Position numbers and translations under genes: made by a program. From Conoideocrella luteorostrata (Eukaryota > Ascomycota > Sordariomycetes > Hypocreales > Clavicipitaceae), in the NCBI GenBank assembly GCA_032433595.1, contig JASWJB010000072.1, positions 62,001-126,000 of the forward strand: a DNA stretch of 64,000 nucleotides, in the 5' to 3' direction. Positions 44,706 to 55,975 of the stretch are shown here, piece by piece. The notes below the pieces were generated by a model. That model had not been told where the DNA came from. It saw only the letters and a list, made by a program, of their open reading frames with translations, and did not search any database. Position 1 is the stretch's first letter. Every line of letters starts with the position of its first letter.

Positions 44706-46220
44706 TCATTCATCCTCAGTTTCCCCTTCATGCGATGTTGGCTCTGTCGATTCGGAATTGCGTTGCGCAGGCTTGAGTAAGAACAGAGCAATGACAGATA
44801 TCATTGCAAAAATGGCACTGACCTCATATGGAAGACTATAGAAGAAGCCTCTCAGTTGCAATCCTGCTGAGAATGCACCAGCCAGCAAAGGGGCAGTTGG
44901 CATCGCGCCGAGTGTCTCAATCATGCCGATGGAGGTGAACAGACTCGAGGTTTGTGTCGGATTTACATAATCAAGAATCAAGGAGCGACAGAGCGGCGCA
45001 AGGCCACTGCCCAGTGCAGTGATAACGAGACCGACAATCACATAGCCAATTGCAGGACCGGAAAGAAACAACATACCGACAAGCAGGGCGGTGGCAGAGC
45101 TTCGAGCGAGGAAGAGGTCTTTTTTATGCACTGACATTCTTGCGCGCCTCCGTGGTGTGGTAAGAAATGTTGATATACTGGGTAATATGAAGCCCATGGA
45201 CAATATGACAAAGCCGCCACGAAGAGCCATGATGTAGCCCGCATCCGCCAGGGACCATTTAAAACGTTGACTGACATATTGCAATAATATGCCGCCGAGG
45301 CTCACATTGACAGGGATTATGGTAAGAACGCAAAGGAGAAGCATAGCGGCGGAACCATTCCTCAGCATCGCTAGCGACTTCTTTACATCTCGAAAAGTTT
45401 GTTTGCAGTGTGACATCGCCATCGACCACCAAGAGGACTTTCCGACTTCAACAGTAGGTTCCTCGCCGTGGTCTGCGCCTGCGAAGATAGTTGTCTCCGG
45501 CATGAAAACCATCAAGAGGATATTCACTGGACCGAGACCGGCCACAATAGCTAGGGGGGCCCACGGTGACCATACTTCGGACAGCTTGGCGCTGATCGGC
45601 ATCCCGAGAAACCCTGCCGTTTGAGACGAGAGCGAGAAAAAGAAAAACCACTTGGCTCTATTCTCGGGCGTCACAACGTCTAGCAGCATGGCCTGGAGAA
45701 GCGACGTAGCAACCAGCAAGCCGCCACCGAGCGATTGGAAAATTGGTCCGGCCAGTATCCATTCGATCGGTACTATCCTCCACTGATGGATGACGAATAT
45801 GGTCCACAGCAGCGCCAGACTGTGTCCTACAGTGCCCAGGATATAGACTGGCTTCCTCGTGTAATCGGCCATGGCTCCAAAGGGGAGAGCAACGGTCAGG
45901 CCAAAGACTCCATTCAGTGTCTCGCTCCACCCAAAAATGTAGGCCACCTGCGATTGCACCTTTTCCACCTTGCACAGTCTTTCGTCTATCTCTTCGTCGC
46001 GGTTATAGTACCGACGGCAGTAGACGTCTTCCGTCAACCGCATAGCAGGCAGCGCAGCCAGCGTAGACGAAAGCATCCAAATGAAGATGGCGACACAGGT
46101 AAGCGCAGCGATGTAGGTCGGCCGTTGGAGCTGGTAGAACGGGATGGTGCGTTTCTTTGGAGAGCCGCTACGGGGATCCAGCAAAGGCAATCGCTCAGCT
46201 GCCGCTGTTGGAACATCCAT
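44706..46220 (-). CDS. major facilitator superfamily transporter, candidate cluster exporter
   Basis: A single exon of 504 aa begins with ATG at 46220. About twelve hydrophobic segments are visible, with a central charged loop (around GADHGEEPTVEVGKSS) between the two six-helix halves. The loop 2-3 motif appears as GAMADYTRKPVYILG, the usual MFS motif-A position. The N-terminus and the last 25 residues are hydrophilic and acidic. Substrate cannot be read from sequence. It is the leftmost member of the putative NRPS cluster and shares a 1.2-kb upstream region with the divergent P450 gene, so export of the cluster product or an intermediate is a reasonable inference. Confidence 0.85.
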   Translation of the reverse strand: MDVPTAAAERLPLLDPRSGSPKKRTIPFYQLQRPTYIAALTCVAIFIWMLSSTLAALPAMRLTEDVYCRRYYNRDEEIDERLCKVEKVQSQVAYIFGWSETLNGVFGLTVALPFGAMADYTRKPVYILGTVGHSLALLWTIFVIHQWRIVPIEWILAGPIFQSLGGGLLVATSLLQAMLLDVVTPENRAKWFFFFSLSSQTAGFLGMPISAKLSEVWSPWAPLAIVAGLGPVNILLMVFMPETTIFAGADHGEEPTVEVGKSSWWSMAMSHCKQTFRDVKKSLAMLRNGSAAMLLLCVLTIIPVNVSLGGILLQYVSQRFKWSLADAGYIMALRGGFVILSMGFILPSISTFLTTPRRRARMSVHKKDLFLARSSATALLVGMLFLSGPAIGYVIVGLVITALGSGLAPLCRSLILDYVNPTQTSSLFTSIGMIETLGAMPTAPLLAGAFSAGLQLRGFFYSLPYEVSAIFAMISVIALFLLKPAQRNSESTEPTSHEGETEDE

Positions 46221-46645
46221 CCTGTCTCAACTGCTTCGCACGAGTAGAGCCGAGTCGAGCCAACCAGTCGTGTGGTCGATGTTCATGGAAGCTGGTCAAC
46301 ATCCTCGCGTCGCATGCGCGAAGAGTGACGATGCCGATGTGGAAAGCGGTGGGGCACGCTCAGTCCAATTCTGCCACTATGGTGCGTCTCAGCAGCAAGA
46401 CAATGACGTGCAGTAGAAACATCCAACGCAAGCTAACTGCACCGCTTGAATCAATAGCTGTTATTTGTGTGCATAGTTCTAGTGGACAAGGCATTTGCAG
46501 GTCTGCAATATTCGCTATCTGCCTGTAACTGTCACCGACTCACAGTGCTCCAGTCGCTTGCCTTGGTTCTGTGGCCATGTACTCCGTACAAAGTACTGGA
46601 TACACTCTATTCATCCATGCCATGTATCACGGAGTAATTACCTAC

Positions 46646-46758
46646 AGCGGGCCTCCAGTAACTCCGACCCAAAAAACTGGTTAACCAAATCGTGTAGTGT
46701 GGTGGCTCGGAGTTACTGCTGGGTTCCTGTACGTGAGTACTCCGTAGTCTGGCCCGCT
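46646..46758. repeat. imperfect inverted repeat, 113 bp
   Basis: AGCGGGCC (46646-46653) and CAGTAACTCCGA (46656-46667) are both matched perfectly and inverted by TCGGAGTTACTG (46707-46718) and GGCCCGCT (46751-46758). The right arm carries about 30 extra bases between the two blocks, including GAGTACTCCGTAG. This could be a small decayed mobile element or a cruciform-forming regulatory region. Confidence 0.6.
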
Positions 46759-46853
46759 AAGATCCCATCTACCTACCATATTTAATGCTTGCCGAGGGCA
46801 AGTCCCGCTCAAAGGTCACTCGTGTATGCAGCGACACGGTCACATTGTGCACG

Positions 46854-47064
46854 CATGCGGGGGACAGTTTAACTGAGCCATTTCGTCCACATTGTCCAAT
46901 TGACCCTTTTAATTCGAACACCTACTATAGATGCGATTAAAGCTTATTATTAATAAAATATTTTACTTAAATACTTATTTAAGCTATATAATATTATATA
47001 CTTCCCTTTTTTTTTTGCGGAGTTAATGCCACCTCGATGGCTCAGTTAAACTGTCCCACGCTTG
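46854..47064 (-). mobile_element. non-autonomous inverted-repeat element (MITE-like), copy 2
   Basis: The 211-bp element is the reverse complement of copy 1 (37365-37603), with ends CATGCGGGGGACAG and CTGTCCCACGCTTG. It is flanked by a perfect 5-bp direct repeat GCACG (46849-46853 and 47065-47069), which marks a real insertion. It sits in the intergenic region between the divergent MFS and P450 genes, about 380 bp upstream of the P450 start. Confidence 0.88.
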
Positions 47065-47345
47065 GCACGTCGCCCACACCTATTGAGCCAGCTATCCAGC
47101 TTGAACATCTGATAAGCACTAACTAGCGCATAGCTCCTTGCAAGACAGAATTATTAGGTACACAGCTGAGTACTGCTACTCTGTGCACACTGTGTGGAAC
47201 TCGTCAAGCTGAGCAGAGACCCAGAGAGCAGTGTCCATTGCTGAAAAAGACATTAACATTAGTTTACCGCTGGGTCTTCGCTTTATCCATGATCTTTATG
47301 CGCGGTATTGGTTGTATTCTGAGCTGCTGTCGCCCTGTACCTGAA

Positions 47346-47365
47346 GTCACCGTGTAACCGGTGAC
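47346..47365. promoter_or_regulatory. 7-bp perfect dyad upstream of P450
   Basis: GTCACCG and CGGTGAC form a perfect inverted repeat with a 6-nt spacer (TGTAAC), ending 78 bp before the P450 start codon. CGG-type half-sites in inverted repeat are what Zn2Cys6 regulators of fungal clusters bind, so this is a candidate operator. I did not find an identical dyad at the other cluster genes. Confidence 0.35.
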
Positions 47366-47443
47366 AATCGAGTTGCCAACCAAAGGCCAGTACACACAGC
47401 CGCCACTCGGTTCGGCCCGTTGACACTGTACCCATATTCCGAA

Positions 47444-49160
47444 ATGGAGGAAGCCATGACAGGCAAGTTATTCACCCCAGTGAACGTGACTGTCGCCTTT
47501 GCTGCAGCTGTGAGTGCCATTTCAAGACATCGTACGTGCTGTACAAAACTCGTTTAACATAGAAATAGATATGTTTTTATTACCTTTGCTCCTGCATCTA
47601 TCTCTCGTTCCTTCACCCGCTTGCAAAGTATCCAGGTCCGCGAGTGGCAGCTGTTTCGGAGGTATGTCGCATTTCCGAGCGTGCCTTGCAGCCGTCTAAT
47701 GCGCCTTGCAGTACTTCTCGGTGAAATTATATGTTGGTGGCCGTTATCCCTTTGTGATGCAGAAGCTGCATCAAAAATATGGTGAGGGAAATATTGCCCG
47801 TTCCCTTCTCTTACTTGATGCTGAGCTGTTTCCGAAGGTGATGTTGTGCGTATCGGCCCCAACGAACTGTCATTCTGCACGGTCCAATCTTACCAAGACA
47901 TCTACGCCTATCCTAGCAAAGGGAAGCAGAGATTTGAAAAGACCGACTTTTACGACAGTGGCGTCATGGAGTCACGCACTGCGACTGAACAGACCTGTAT
48001 TCAATCTCAACACAAGAAACCGCTCGCGAGTGCATTGAGCACCAAGTCCGTTCGCAAGCTGGAAGGCACTGTCCAGCAATTCATTGACCTGTTTATCGAG
48101 CAGCTGGGCAATTGGGGAAATGGGGGACACAAACCAATTAACGTGACAGACGCGTACAATTGGCTTACCTTCGACATAATCGGTACGCACATCCCTGGCC
48201 GATGGTTGAACCTTGACGCGCGCTCTTCCAACTAACAGGAGCACTGCAGGGGAACTCGCATTCAGCGAGTCCTTCAATGCTTTGACCGAGAGTGCATCCC
48301 GCCTCTGGCCCGCTATACTTTTAGATGGAGAGTTCTATGCACTTTTAACCAGCATCAAGAAGCGACTGCCGTGCATGCGTCTATTGCTTCCTTTCATGCT
48401 TCCCAGGGGCACGGCAGACAGACACCGCGAACTTAGGAAACTCACGCACGAGAAGGTCGTCAAACGCATGGAGCTCGGCGGCATACTGGGGCGTGACGAC
48501 TTTGTTTCTCACATGGTCTCCAACGGCGTAGATGACACCAGCGAACTGATCATCCAAGGTAGCGCCCTGATCTTTGCGGGATCAGAAACAGCCGCCACGG
48601 CTCTTGCGGCGATAACCTGGTACCTGCTCAGAGTTCCACGATGCCTAGCAGCAATGCAGACTGAGATTCGCAGCTCATTCAAATCGAAAGACGAAATCAC
48701 CGGCACCTCGGTAGCCAGACTGGTCTACCTCCATGGAGTCATCGAGGAGGGTTTGCGTATGTTTCCGCCCGTGGTGATAGGCTTGCCTAGAGCATCACCA
48801 GGGGCGTTTATTGACGGCAGATACATCCCCTCCGGCGTAACTGTGTCCAGCGATACTTACAGTATGTCGCGGGACCCTCGATACTGGACGAAGCCGGAAG
48901 AGTTCCTGCCAGAGCGGTGGATTGGAAACGCCTTTAGTGACGACAAGCGGGCTAGCCAGCCATTTTCGACTGGACCTGGTGCGTGTCTGGGCATAAACAT
49001 GGCGTATGTCGAAATGAAGCTCATCCTGGCCAACATAGTTTTATCATACGACATGGAGTCGGTGGACAATCCCGTGACGGATTGGAATCAGGCGTGCAAT
49101 GTTCATTTGTTATGGAAGAAGCCAGAACTCTGGGTAAAGTTTCGCCCTCGTGCTATTTGA
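47444..49160 (+). CDS. cytochrome P450 monooxygenase, tailoring enzyme candidate
   Basis: Five exons (47444-47509, 47569-47661, 47712-47781, 47838-48182, 48250-49160) join in frame to 494 aa. Introns are 59, 50, 56 and 67 nt. The N-terminus carries a membrane anchor split by the first intron, followed by the LAKYPGPRVAAVSE proline hinge. Further marks are KYGDVVRIGPNELSF, the I-helix oxygen motif AGSETAATA, an ExxR in VIEEGLRMFPP, PEEFLPERW, and the haem loop FSTGPGACLG with Cys437 as thiolate ligand. It is a typical class-II ER-bound fungal P450 that needs a CPR partner. The family resembles those hydroxylating secondary metabolites. It is convergent with the ABC gene (151 bp between stops) and divergent from the MFS gene, fitting a cluster role. 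Confidence 0.9.
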
Positions 49161-49311
49161 TTTGGAGCGGCATCCTGCGTAACCAAACACGTTGTCGCAT
49201 GACGATGGAGCAGCCAGAATCTACCTCAGACATATATTATTATACGAAATTTTTTTGTGACATATACACTACTAGGTCAATGAAGACGGTCTTTTTTCTT
49301 TAACGTCCTTT

Positions 49312-52300
49312 CTATTCTAAACCCTTGTCCAGCGATTGCGCCAAACACATTTGATGGTAATAGCCTCTTAATCGCAAAAGCTCCTCGTGTGTGCCGTGCT
49401 CCGTAATTTTACCGTCCATGAGCAGAAAGATAGCGTCGGCGTGTTTGATAGTACTGAGTCGATGTGCGATTGCAATTGTTGTTCGAGCAGTGGCGGCCTT
49501 GTCAAGCGCCTGCTGCACTAGTCTTTCGCTTTGCGTGTCCAGTGCCGACGTGGCTTCATCGAGAAGCACCACACGCGGATTTCGTATCAATGCTCTCGCT
49601 ATGGCGATCCGTTGACGTTGGCCACCCGAAAACTGTGTGCCGTGAGACCCACAGGGAGTGTCGAGGCCGTCAGGGAGTGATGACACAAAGTCAAAGGCAT
49701 CTGCCTGCTGGCAGGCTGCCAGTATGTCTTCATCCCGGGGCTCGTATTGAAGGCCGAAAGCAATGTTGTCGCGCACAGAACCTTCGTAAAGCGTTGGTTC
49801 TTGTTGGACAAGGGACAAGTGCTCTCGGTACAGACGCGGAGACATGCTGTCAATGGCCTGTCCCCCAATCTTGATGCTGCCCGAAGTGGGATCATAGAAA
49901 CGTTCGAGAAGCGAGATGAGAGTGCTCTTACCGCAGCCTGACGGACCAACGCAGGCCACAAATGAGCCTGGTGTGACCTGCACATCAGAATTGGTCAGTC
50001 GGAGAAGGAGTAGGAGCTATTCGGCGGCGGCAATAGACACACCTCAATGTTTATGCCGTTTAGAACAAGGGAATCTGGGCGTTGTTTGTATCTGAATTCG
50101 AGGTCGCGGATCCCGATAGTGTCATCACCCTGTGGGCCGAGTCCAGAATTACCTGCGTTCTCACATATGTCGGAGTTCAATGTCCGCAGCCACAGGACAT
50201 AATTTGCTGCCAGCTGTGCCTTAGTCATGGACGTAATCAAGCCAAATAATTGCGCAGCGCCTTGGCCACCGAAAATGACTGCCAAAAAGACGACGAAGAA
50301 TTGCGATACGCTAAACTCGCCAGCAGATATCAGCTTAGAGCCGTACCAAAACCCTAGCGCCATGAGCAAGAATTCAAGCGATTGTGACAACGCGTATCCC
50401 AAAGACGTGATCGCAATTGTAAATAGTGCAGAGGCTGCGATCTTGTCAAGTGAAGCATTATACTGGTCAAGAAATCGAGATTCTAACGTGAGTGAGGCCA
50501 AGGTCCGTATTGAAGTGACGGCCTCGGTCGCTAGGGCAGCGCTCTCGGCAAATCTTTCGTCTGCGTCATGCTCAAATTTGAGCTCGAACCAGGCTCGAGC
50601 AAATCCCGAGCCCAGCAGAATCGGCATACCTGCGAATACGATGACCAACCCAAGTTTCCACCCCGATGCGATGGACAAGATGCTTGATGCGAGAACATTG
50701 ACAACGCATACAAGCATCAAAAACATGTTTTGGCCTGTCAAATCTTGCAGTGAGTTTGGAACAAATGATAGTCTCGAAGTCAAAGCTCCAGATGAGTTTT
50801 GTGGCTGATCAAAAAAATCCTGGTCTAGTCTAATGATACGCTGAAATATCTCGTAGCGGTATCGATGCGTGATTGTCTGTCCTACCTGAACGTACGTTTA
50901 GCAATGGCATTCGGGGAGCATAAGGGCTAAACAAATGTATCGTCGGACAATGCACCTACCCTGTTTCCGACCCATCCAATGACGAGGTAAGCCAGCATGT
51001 TAGCAATGGCAAATATGAAATAGATGAGAGCGAAGAAGTTGGCTATGAATCCTGTCAGCGTTGCCACTTGAACACGGTTGTCGTCATAGCGTTACCAGTT
51101 TTCTGCGCTTCGTCACTGTTATGATTGAACACCAGAATAAGTTTCGAGAAAAGCACGGCTTGAGCGGGATACGAGCCGCCACAGACTAGGCAGGCTGCGG
51201 CTAGGATGCAGAGCCACCAATATAAATCGACCTGCTCTTGAATCATGGTGGCTAGACAGCTAAATAAGGATTTATTGACCGTGCCGAGCAGGAGATCACG
51301 ACGCCCCGGGATACCTGAAGTCTGGGCATCGATCGTGTCAACCTCCTTTGTGGCTAGCACATGATCCTGCTCGTGATTTTCTGAAACAATGTCTGTGGCT
51401 GGCGTTTTGTTGCCATCGTCGAGGTGTTGAACACGGACTAATGCGGAATAATAGCCATCTTGCTTGAGCAAATCTGAGTGCGTGCCTTGCTCTACTATGT
51501 TGCCCTTGGACATTACAATGATTTGGTCTGCACGTTTTACAGTAGAAAGTCTGTGTGCGATGACAAGCGTGGTCTTGTTGACCGAGACCCTATCCAGGGC
51601 ATCTTGAACGGTAGCTTCAGCCTGAGGATCTGTTGCGGGCTGATTAGCAAAGGGTGTGATTGGCCTGATGCGTAGAAGCACGGGCAAAACTCACCCAGCG
51701 CACTGGTTGCCTCGTCAAGTAGCAAAATCTTGGGGTCCGATATTATGCTGCGAGCGATCGCTAACCGTTGCTTCTGGCCACCGCTGAGCGCCGAAGCTCG
51801 TTCGCCTACTTGAGTATGATATCCAGCCGGAAGCTCTTGGACAAAGCTATGTGCATTACTCAACTTGCAGGCCGCCTCCACCAGTTCCATTTGTTGCTCA
51901 AGTGGGAGATCTTGTTGCAGCCCCACCAATCCCATGGCGACATTCTCAAACACGGAGCCACGGAACAGCACAGGCTCTTGTTGAACCAGGCGGATCTTAC
52001 TACGGAGCCATTTTAGATTGTAGTCGCAAATGTTCACACCGTCCAGGACAATCTCGCCAGAATTCGGCTGGTACCATCGCTCAAGCAACCCGATAATCGT
52101 TGACTTCCCACACCCACTTGCTCCTACCAATGCAGTGGTTTTGCCCGCGGGTATGTTGATACTCAGGTCGTGAAAAACTTTTGCCGCTGGGCGAGAAGGG
52201 TATGCGAAAGACAGGCCGCGAATCTCAATATTACCCTCGCAGCTTTCGGGTCGCTCGCCGACGAGAGATAGCGGATCCGCCAACGACTGCTTGTCGATAA

Positions 52301-53514
52301 CGGAGAACAGTTCGGCTGCAGCGGCTGAGGCGTTTGTGATGGATCCAAGCTGAGGTGCAATGGTTGATAACGAGGAAACCCCCATGTTGATGGACAGAAC
52401 GACGGTAAGCACCGTACCTACGTTTGCGATCTCGCCATGCTCAAACATTCGAAAACCCTGCCAGAATGCGAGCGCTGTACCCCCGTACATGCAAAAGTAG
52501 AAAATAGCGTTGGTGACACCAACATAGGCAGATTTCTTATCGCCTTGTTTGTGTGCCAGAAGGAGGTATTTATCGTACGTCTTGATTACTTTATCGAAAG
52601 CCCAAAACGCATGGACGGTTTTGATGCTGCTGAATGCTTCCTGTGCCAAGACGGCTGCTTGTGAGTGGAATCGAACGATACGGGCTTCTTGAAGGGCATC
52701 AAGTGGGACACCGATGACTGCCACCAAGAGAATGGCGGGAATGATGCTCATAGTTATCAGGGCAAGCTTCCATTGATATATAAGGGCGACTATAAACGAC
52801 GAGAAGAGCATGGAGATGGCTTGGACCAATATGGCCAGCCTTTCCGCAATGCCCTGATTTATTCGAGTTCCATCTGCTGGGAATTAAGCTTCTGCGCAAC
52901 CCTCCCTTTTCCAGAATGGCATTACTTACTAGTTGTTACTTGAGACGACACTGAGCCGCTACCTATGGGCATATCAAAATAGTCTACCTCTTGTCGCAAA
53001 GTGCACTCGAGAAATGTCTTGCGGATGGTACGGGTTACACGAATAGCTGCGACCGATGACGCCTCGGTGGCGATGTACGTAATGACGAGCCGACCCACGA
53101 AGAGATAGATGAACCAATACACAAAGACTTTTACGCTGTCTTGGAATGCTTGGGGATCTAAAGGACCGCTGGATCCAGTGGAAGTCTCCGTAAACTTCGT
53201 AGTGAATTGGCCGAAAATGATGGTCATGAGAGGAAACGCAGCGCCCGAAGCGATGGACGCGACCGCAGCCAAGACGTAAAGCAGGACATCAAATCGGTCG
53301 CAAAATCGAAAAATTCGCTTTTGGATTGTCAATAATACAGAGTAGCAGGAACAAAAACAAGCACAGAAGTGACATGTAAACTTACAAAGTAGTTGCCAAT
53401 TCCGCTTCGTTGCTCTCGTTGCCGACTTTTCTCGCCCATGCTGTCTCGTTCGCCACCGACCTCATCACGATTGGTGAGTCCATCTCTTGGCTCATGAATT
53501 GCCCTGGCACTCAT
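49312..53514 (-). CDS. full-size ABC-B (MDR/P-glycoprotein type) exporter
   Basis: Seven exons (53514-53386, 53317-52930, 52873-51695, 51629-51096, 51051-50960, 50885-50043, 49977-49312) give 1276 aa, the usual length for a (TMD-NBD)2 exporter. NBD1 has Walker A GASGCGKST (423-431), signature LSGGQ (535-539) and Walker B with Asp559/Glu560. NBD2 has GPSGCGKST (1066-1074), signature FSGGQ (1171-1175) and Asp1195. Both NBDs keep catalytic Glu and the H-loop AHRLST. Introns are 68, 56, 65, 44, 74 and 65 nt. The 44-nt intron (51052-51095) is at the lower limit, and without it the frame breaks, so a frameshift is the alternative. Such pumps export hydrophobic peptides and toxins; here it probably exports or gives self-protection from the NRPS product. 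Confidence 0.88.
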
Positions 53515-54559
53515 GTTGACTACCGCCTTCCCTGTTTTCACGATACAAACATTCGGAAGCGGCCGGCTGCCGGCTAATATCCTGGGCTCGATTGACTAAA
53601 TCCTGCCGAGCGGAAGTTCAAGTCCACTAAGTTGGAGCCAAAGTTCGAAGAGGTGGGAAGCCGCGCCGCCGCCGTTCGCTGAATCGGGTTTCTATGGAAT
53701 CCAGACTTTCTCAGTCTGTCGGACACATTGCGTGTCGGGAGGGAAATTCGCTCTCGGATTTGTACGAGACAAATGCAGTCATTAATTCGCCGCAATCGCC
53801 GGGAACGCGATGCATCACGTGATGCCTTGCAGAGATCTCAGCAAGGCGCCAAATTTAAAACAGGATTCGAAGTAAGCTGATCAAGACCATATGGATCTTT
53901 ACTGTTCAGGTGTTCAAGAGGCAATCTGTGGCGCGAAGGTGCATGAAATACGCTGCTGGTGCGACGTAGTGGCCAAGAGCGGGGAGTGTTTTTTATTGTG
54001 TGGTAGTGGACTAACTATTGTGGCGAAATGCTTAGTAGGCACGCAGTTGGCAGGATATTTACGGGTGCCCGGTGGGCATTTAGGGAGGCGGGGGCGAGGC
54101 ATTTTGGTAGATTCAGCAGTCACAGAGGAGGACGGAGCACGGACTCGCCGCCCAACGGACACTAAACTAGTCTGAACACAATGACCCACGCCTCAGGATA
54201 TTGAGTGCTAACAGCACTTCGTTACCCCCAAGAACCGTCCGAAGGGAGTTGTAGCTGGCTCGAGCTCAGACATCTTATCCAGGGATGAGCATGTTGAAAG
54301 ATTGTAGTGCGCACCACGCAAAGGCCACCCACCAACGGTCTCACAGAGAGCGCGGATCCGGATCAGTCTGTCTCAGCGCCAACCTGTCCCGTCTTCGATG
54401 CCATCGTCTTTCTACGGCTACGTGCCCGGACTAACATGAAGGAAAATGCAGTGGAAGCGCATGAAATTTGTCACAGCCGGGCTGGCTTTTTATTACATGA
54501 AACGCAGTGTGTCTCTGGATGACGAACTGGAACTAATTGCCTCTAGATGGTCGGATCGA
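53515..54559. other. ABC-transporter promoter and spacer
   Basis: One kilobase upstream of the ABC gene holds CGG/CCG-rich sequence (for example CGGAAGCGGCCGGCTGCCGG at about 53555) that could bind Zn2Cys6 factors. Overlapping frames on both strands at 53891-54189 show no recognisable features and were not called. Confidence 0.4.
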
Positions 54560-55975
54560 CTATGGTAAGTTCCGCTGAACAGCACTTCGAAAGTCGGCGT
54601 TATAGAAGGCCCAGACCGACTCTACATCTAGATCCTCCTTACCGTTGCTTCCAGAAGTTATCATTTCATCGCCGTTATTGGATTGCGTATATAGCAGCCA
54701 GTCAGACTGTGATGCAATCCAATTAGTACGCTTTAACTTTGCTTCTGCATCTGCCAAGCCTCCATATCTGGTCTGACTTACCTTGCCGACAGTCAACTTC
54801 AAAGCACCTTCAAGTTCTAGATTCGGGGCATAGATCTTGGTCGGCCTTTTCCCGCGGGTCATGGCGAGAATGTTCTCGTGAACGACATCAGCCTGGAACC
54901 AGGCGGCTCTGGCCATCTTCGGACCCGCCGTCTCCGCGACATCGCCCAACGCAAAAATCTTTTGGAGTCCCTTGTCGACGCTCGAGATCTGGAGAGTAGG
55001 CTGAACTAGGATCCGGCCGGTGGAGTAGGAGATGGCGTCGGGTCTGAGGGATTCTAGAATCTGGGAGTTCGGCACTTGGCCCGTGCAAGGAATCTATTTA
55101 CAAGCTTTAGCAAGCTGGAGTTTCAAGTCTTCATGATGTGTGTCGCTCACAATCAAATCGTACTCGACCGCTTGGCCATCAGCAAGTTGGATTGACCGTC
55201 TCCCCGCTAGCCACCTTTCGCTGGCCGTCGGGATCTCAGGCCTCTGGTTGAGAAGGACCTCGATACTTAGCTTTTCCAACATGGCCAGGGCATGATCATG
55301 CAGTTTGCTCCCGAATCGAGACAGAAGTCGTTCGCGAGAATGGATCAAGGTGACGTCTTTCTCCGGATAGTAGCTCTTGATATCCGTCGCGAGCTCTACA
55401 CCGACCGCGCCGGCTCCAATGACGGCAATTTTTTGCGAGGCTTTGACTTGCGCCTGGATAGTTTGTAATTCAGCACAACCTTCCGTGTCGCTCGTCGCCC
55501 GCAGCTTTGCAGGTGGGGTTTGACTTGTACCCGTTGCTACGCATAGGTATGCGTACGGAATCTCTCCTCCGCTTGTTAGCAGCACAGCGTGATCCGTGAT
55601 GGACGTCACTTCACCGCGAACGAGCTGGTATATCCCTGCTGGCGCGCCGCTCGCAATCCCATCGTATGGTATGAACGCCAGGTGCTCGCGCCGTTGCAAG
55701 ACAGAATATCGCGGGAAATTAAAAAGGTAATTGAAGTGCGAGTTCTTTTCCACCAGTATGACCCTGTATCCTGTGGGCAGTGTTCTGGCTAGCCTCTGTG
55801 TAAGTGCGATACCTCCGAACGAGCCCCCCAGCACGACAACGTTTTGAGCGGAATCAACGGCCCGATAGGTCAGCCTGTGAAGGAAACCGTGGATCTTCTC
55901 GGAGATGACTTGGAACAGACGAGGGATGACAAAGCGGGCGTATAGGTAGATGAACTTGAAGCTCTGGAGAGACAT
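54560..55975 (-). CDS. AIF/FSP1-like FAD-dependent NAD(P)H oxidoreductase
   Basis: Two exons (55975-55151 and 55093-54560) join in phase 0 across a 57-nt intron, giving 452 aa. The junction reads EYDLI followed by IPCTGQVPNS, which is the family's conserved site. The FAD-binding Rossmann motif is VVVLGGSFGGIALTQRLA. The NAD(P)-binding one is IAVIGAGAVGVELA, and an FALGDVAE motif binds the FAD ribityl side. The N-terminus has a hydrophobic stretch (FIYLYARFVIPRLF) that may anchor it to membrane. Relatives (AMID/FSP1, NDH-2) reduce quinones; cluster-borne homologues may act as redox tailoring enzymes, so the reaction is unknown. It lies between the ABC and NRPS genes, divergent from the NRPS. 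Confidence 0.85.

Larger units (their letters stand above)
46221..47443. other. divergent MFS/P450 promoter region with two inverted-repeat structures
   Basis: This 1.2 kb between two divergent genes holds an imperfect inverted repeat (46646-46758), the second MITE-like element (46854-47064) and a short dyad (47346-47365) near the P450 start. Several ACTCCGTA motifs lie at about 46579-46745. No gene is supported. Confidence 0.55.

Noticed and set aside
53891..54189. Frames of 94 (plus) and 91 (minus) codons between ABC and oxidoreductase genes
   Set aside because: They mirror each other on opposite strands, and neither has a recognisable feature. A small cysteine-containing protein is possible but not supported.
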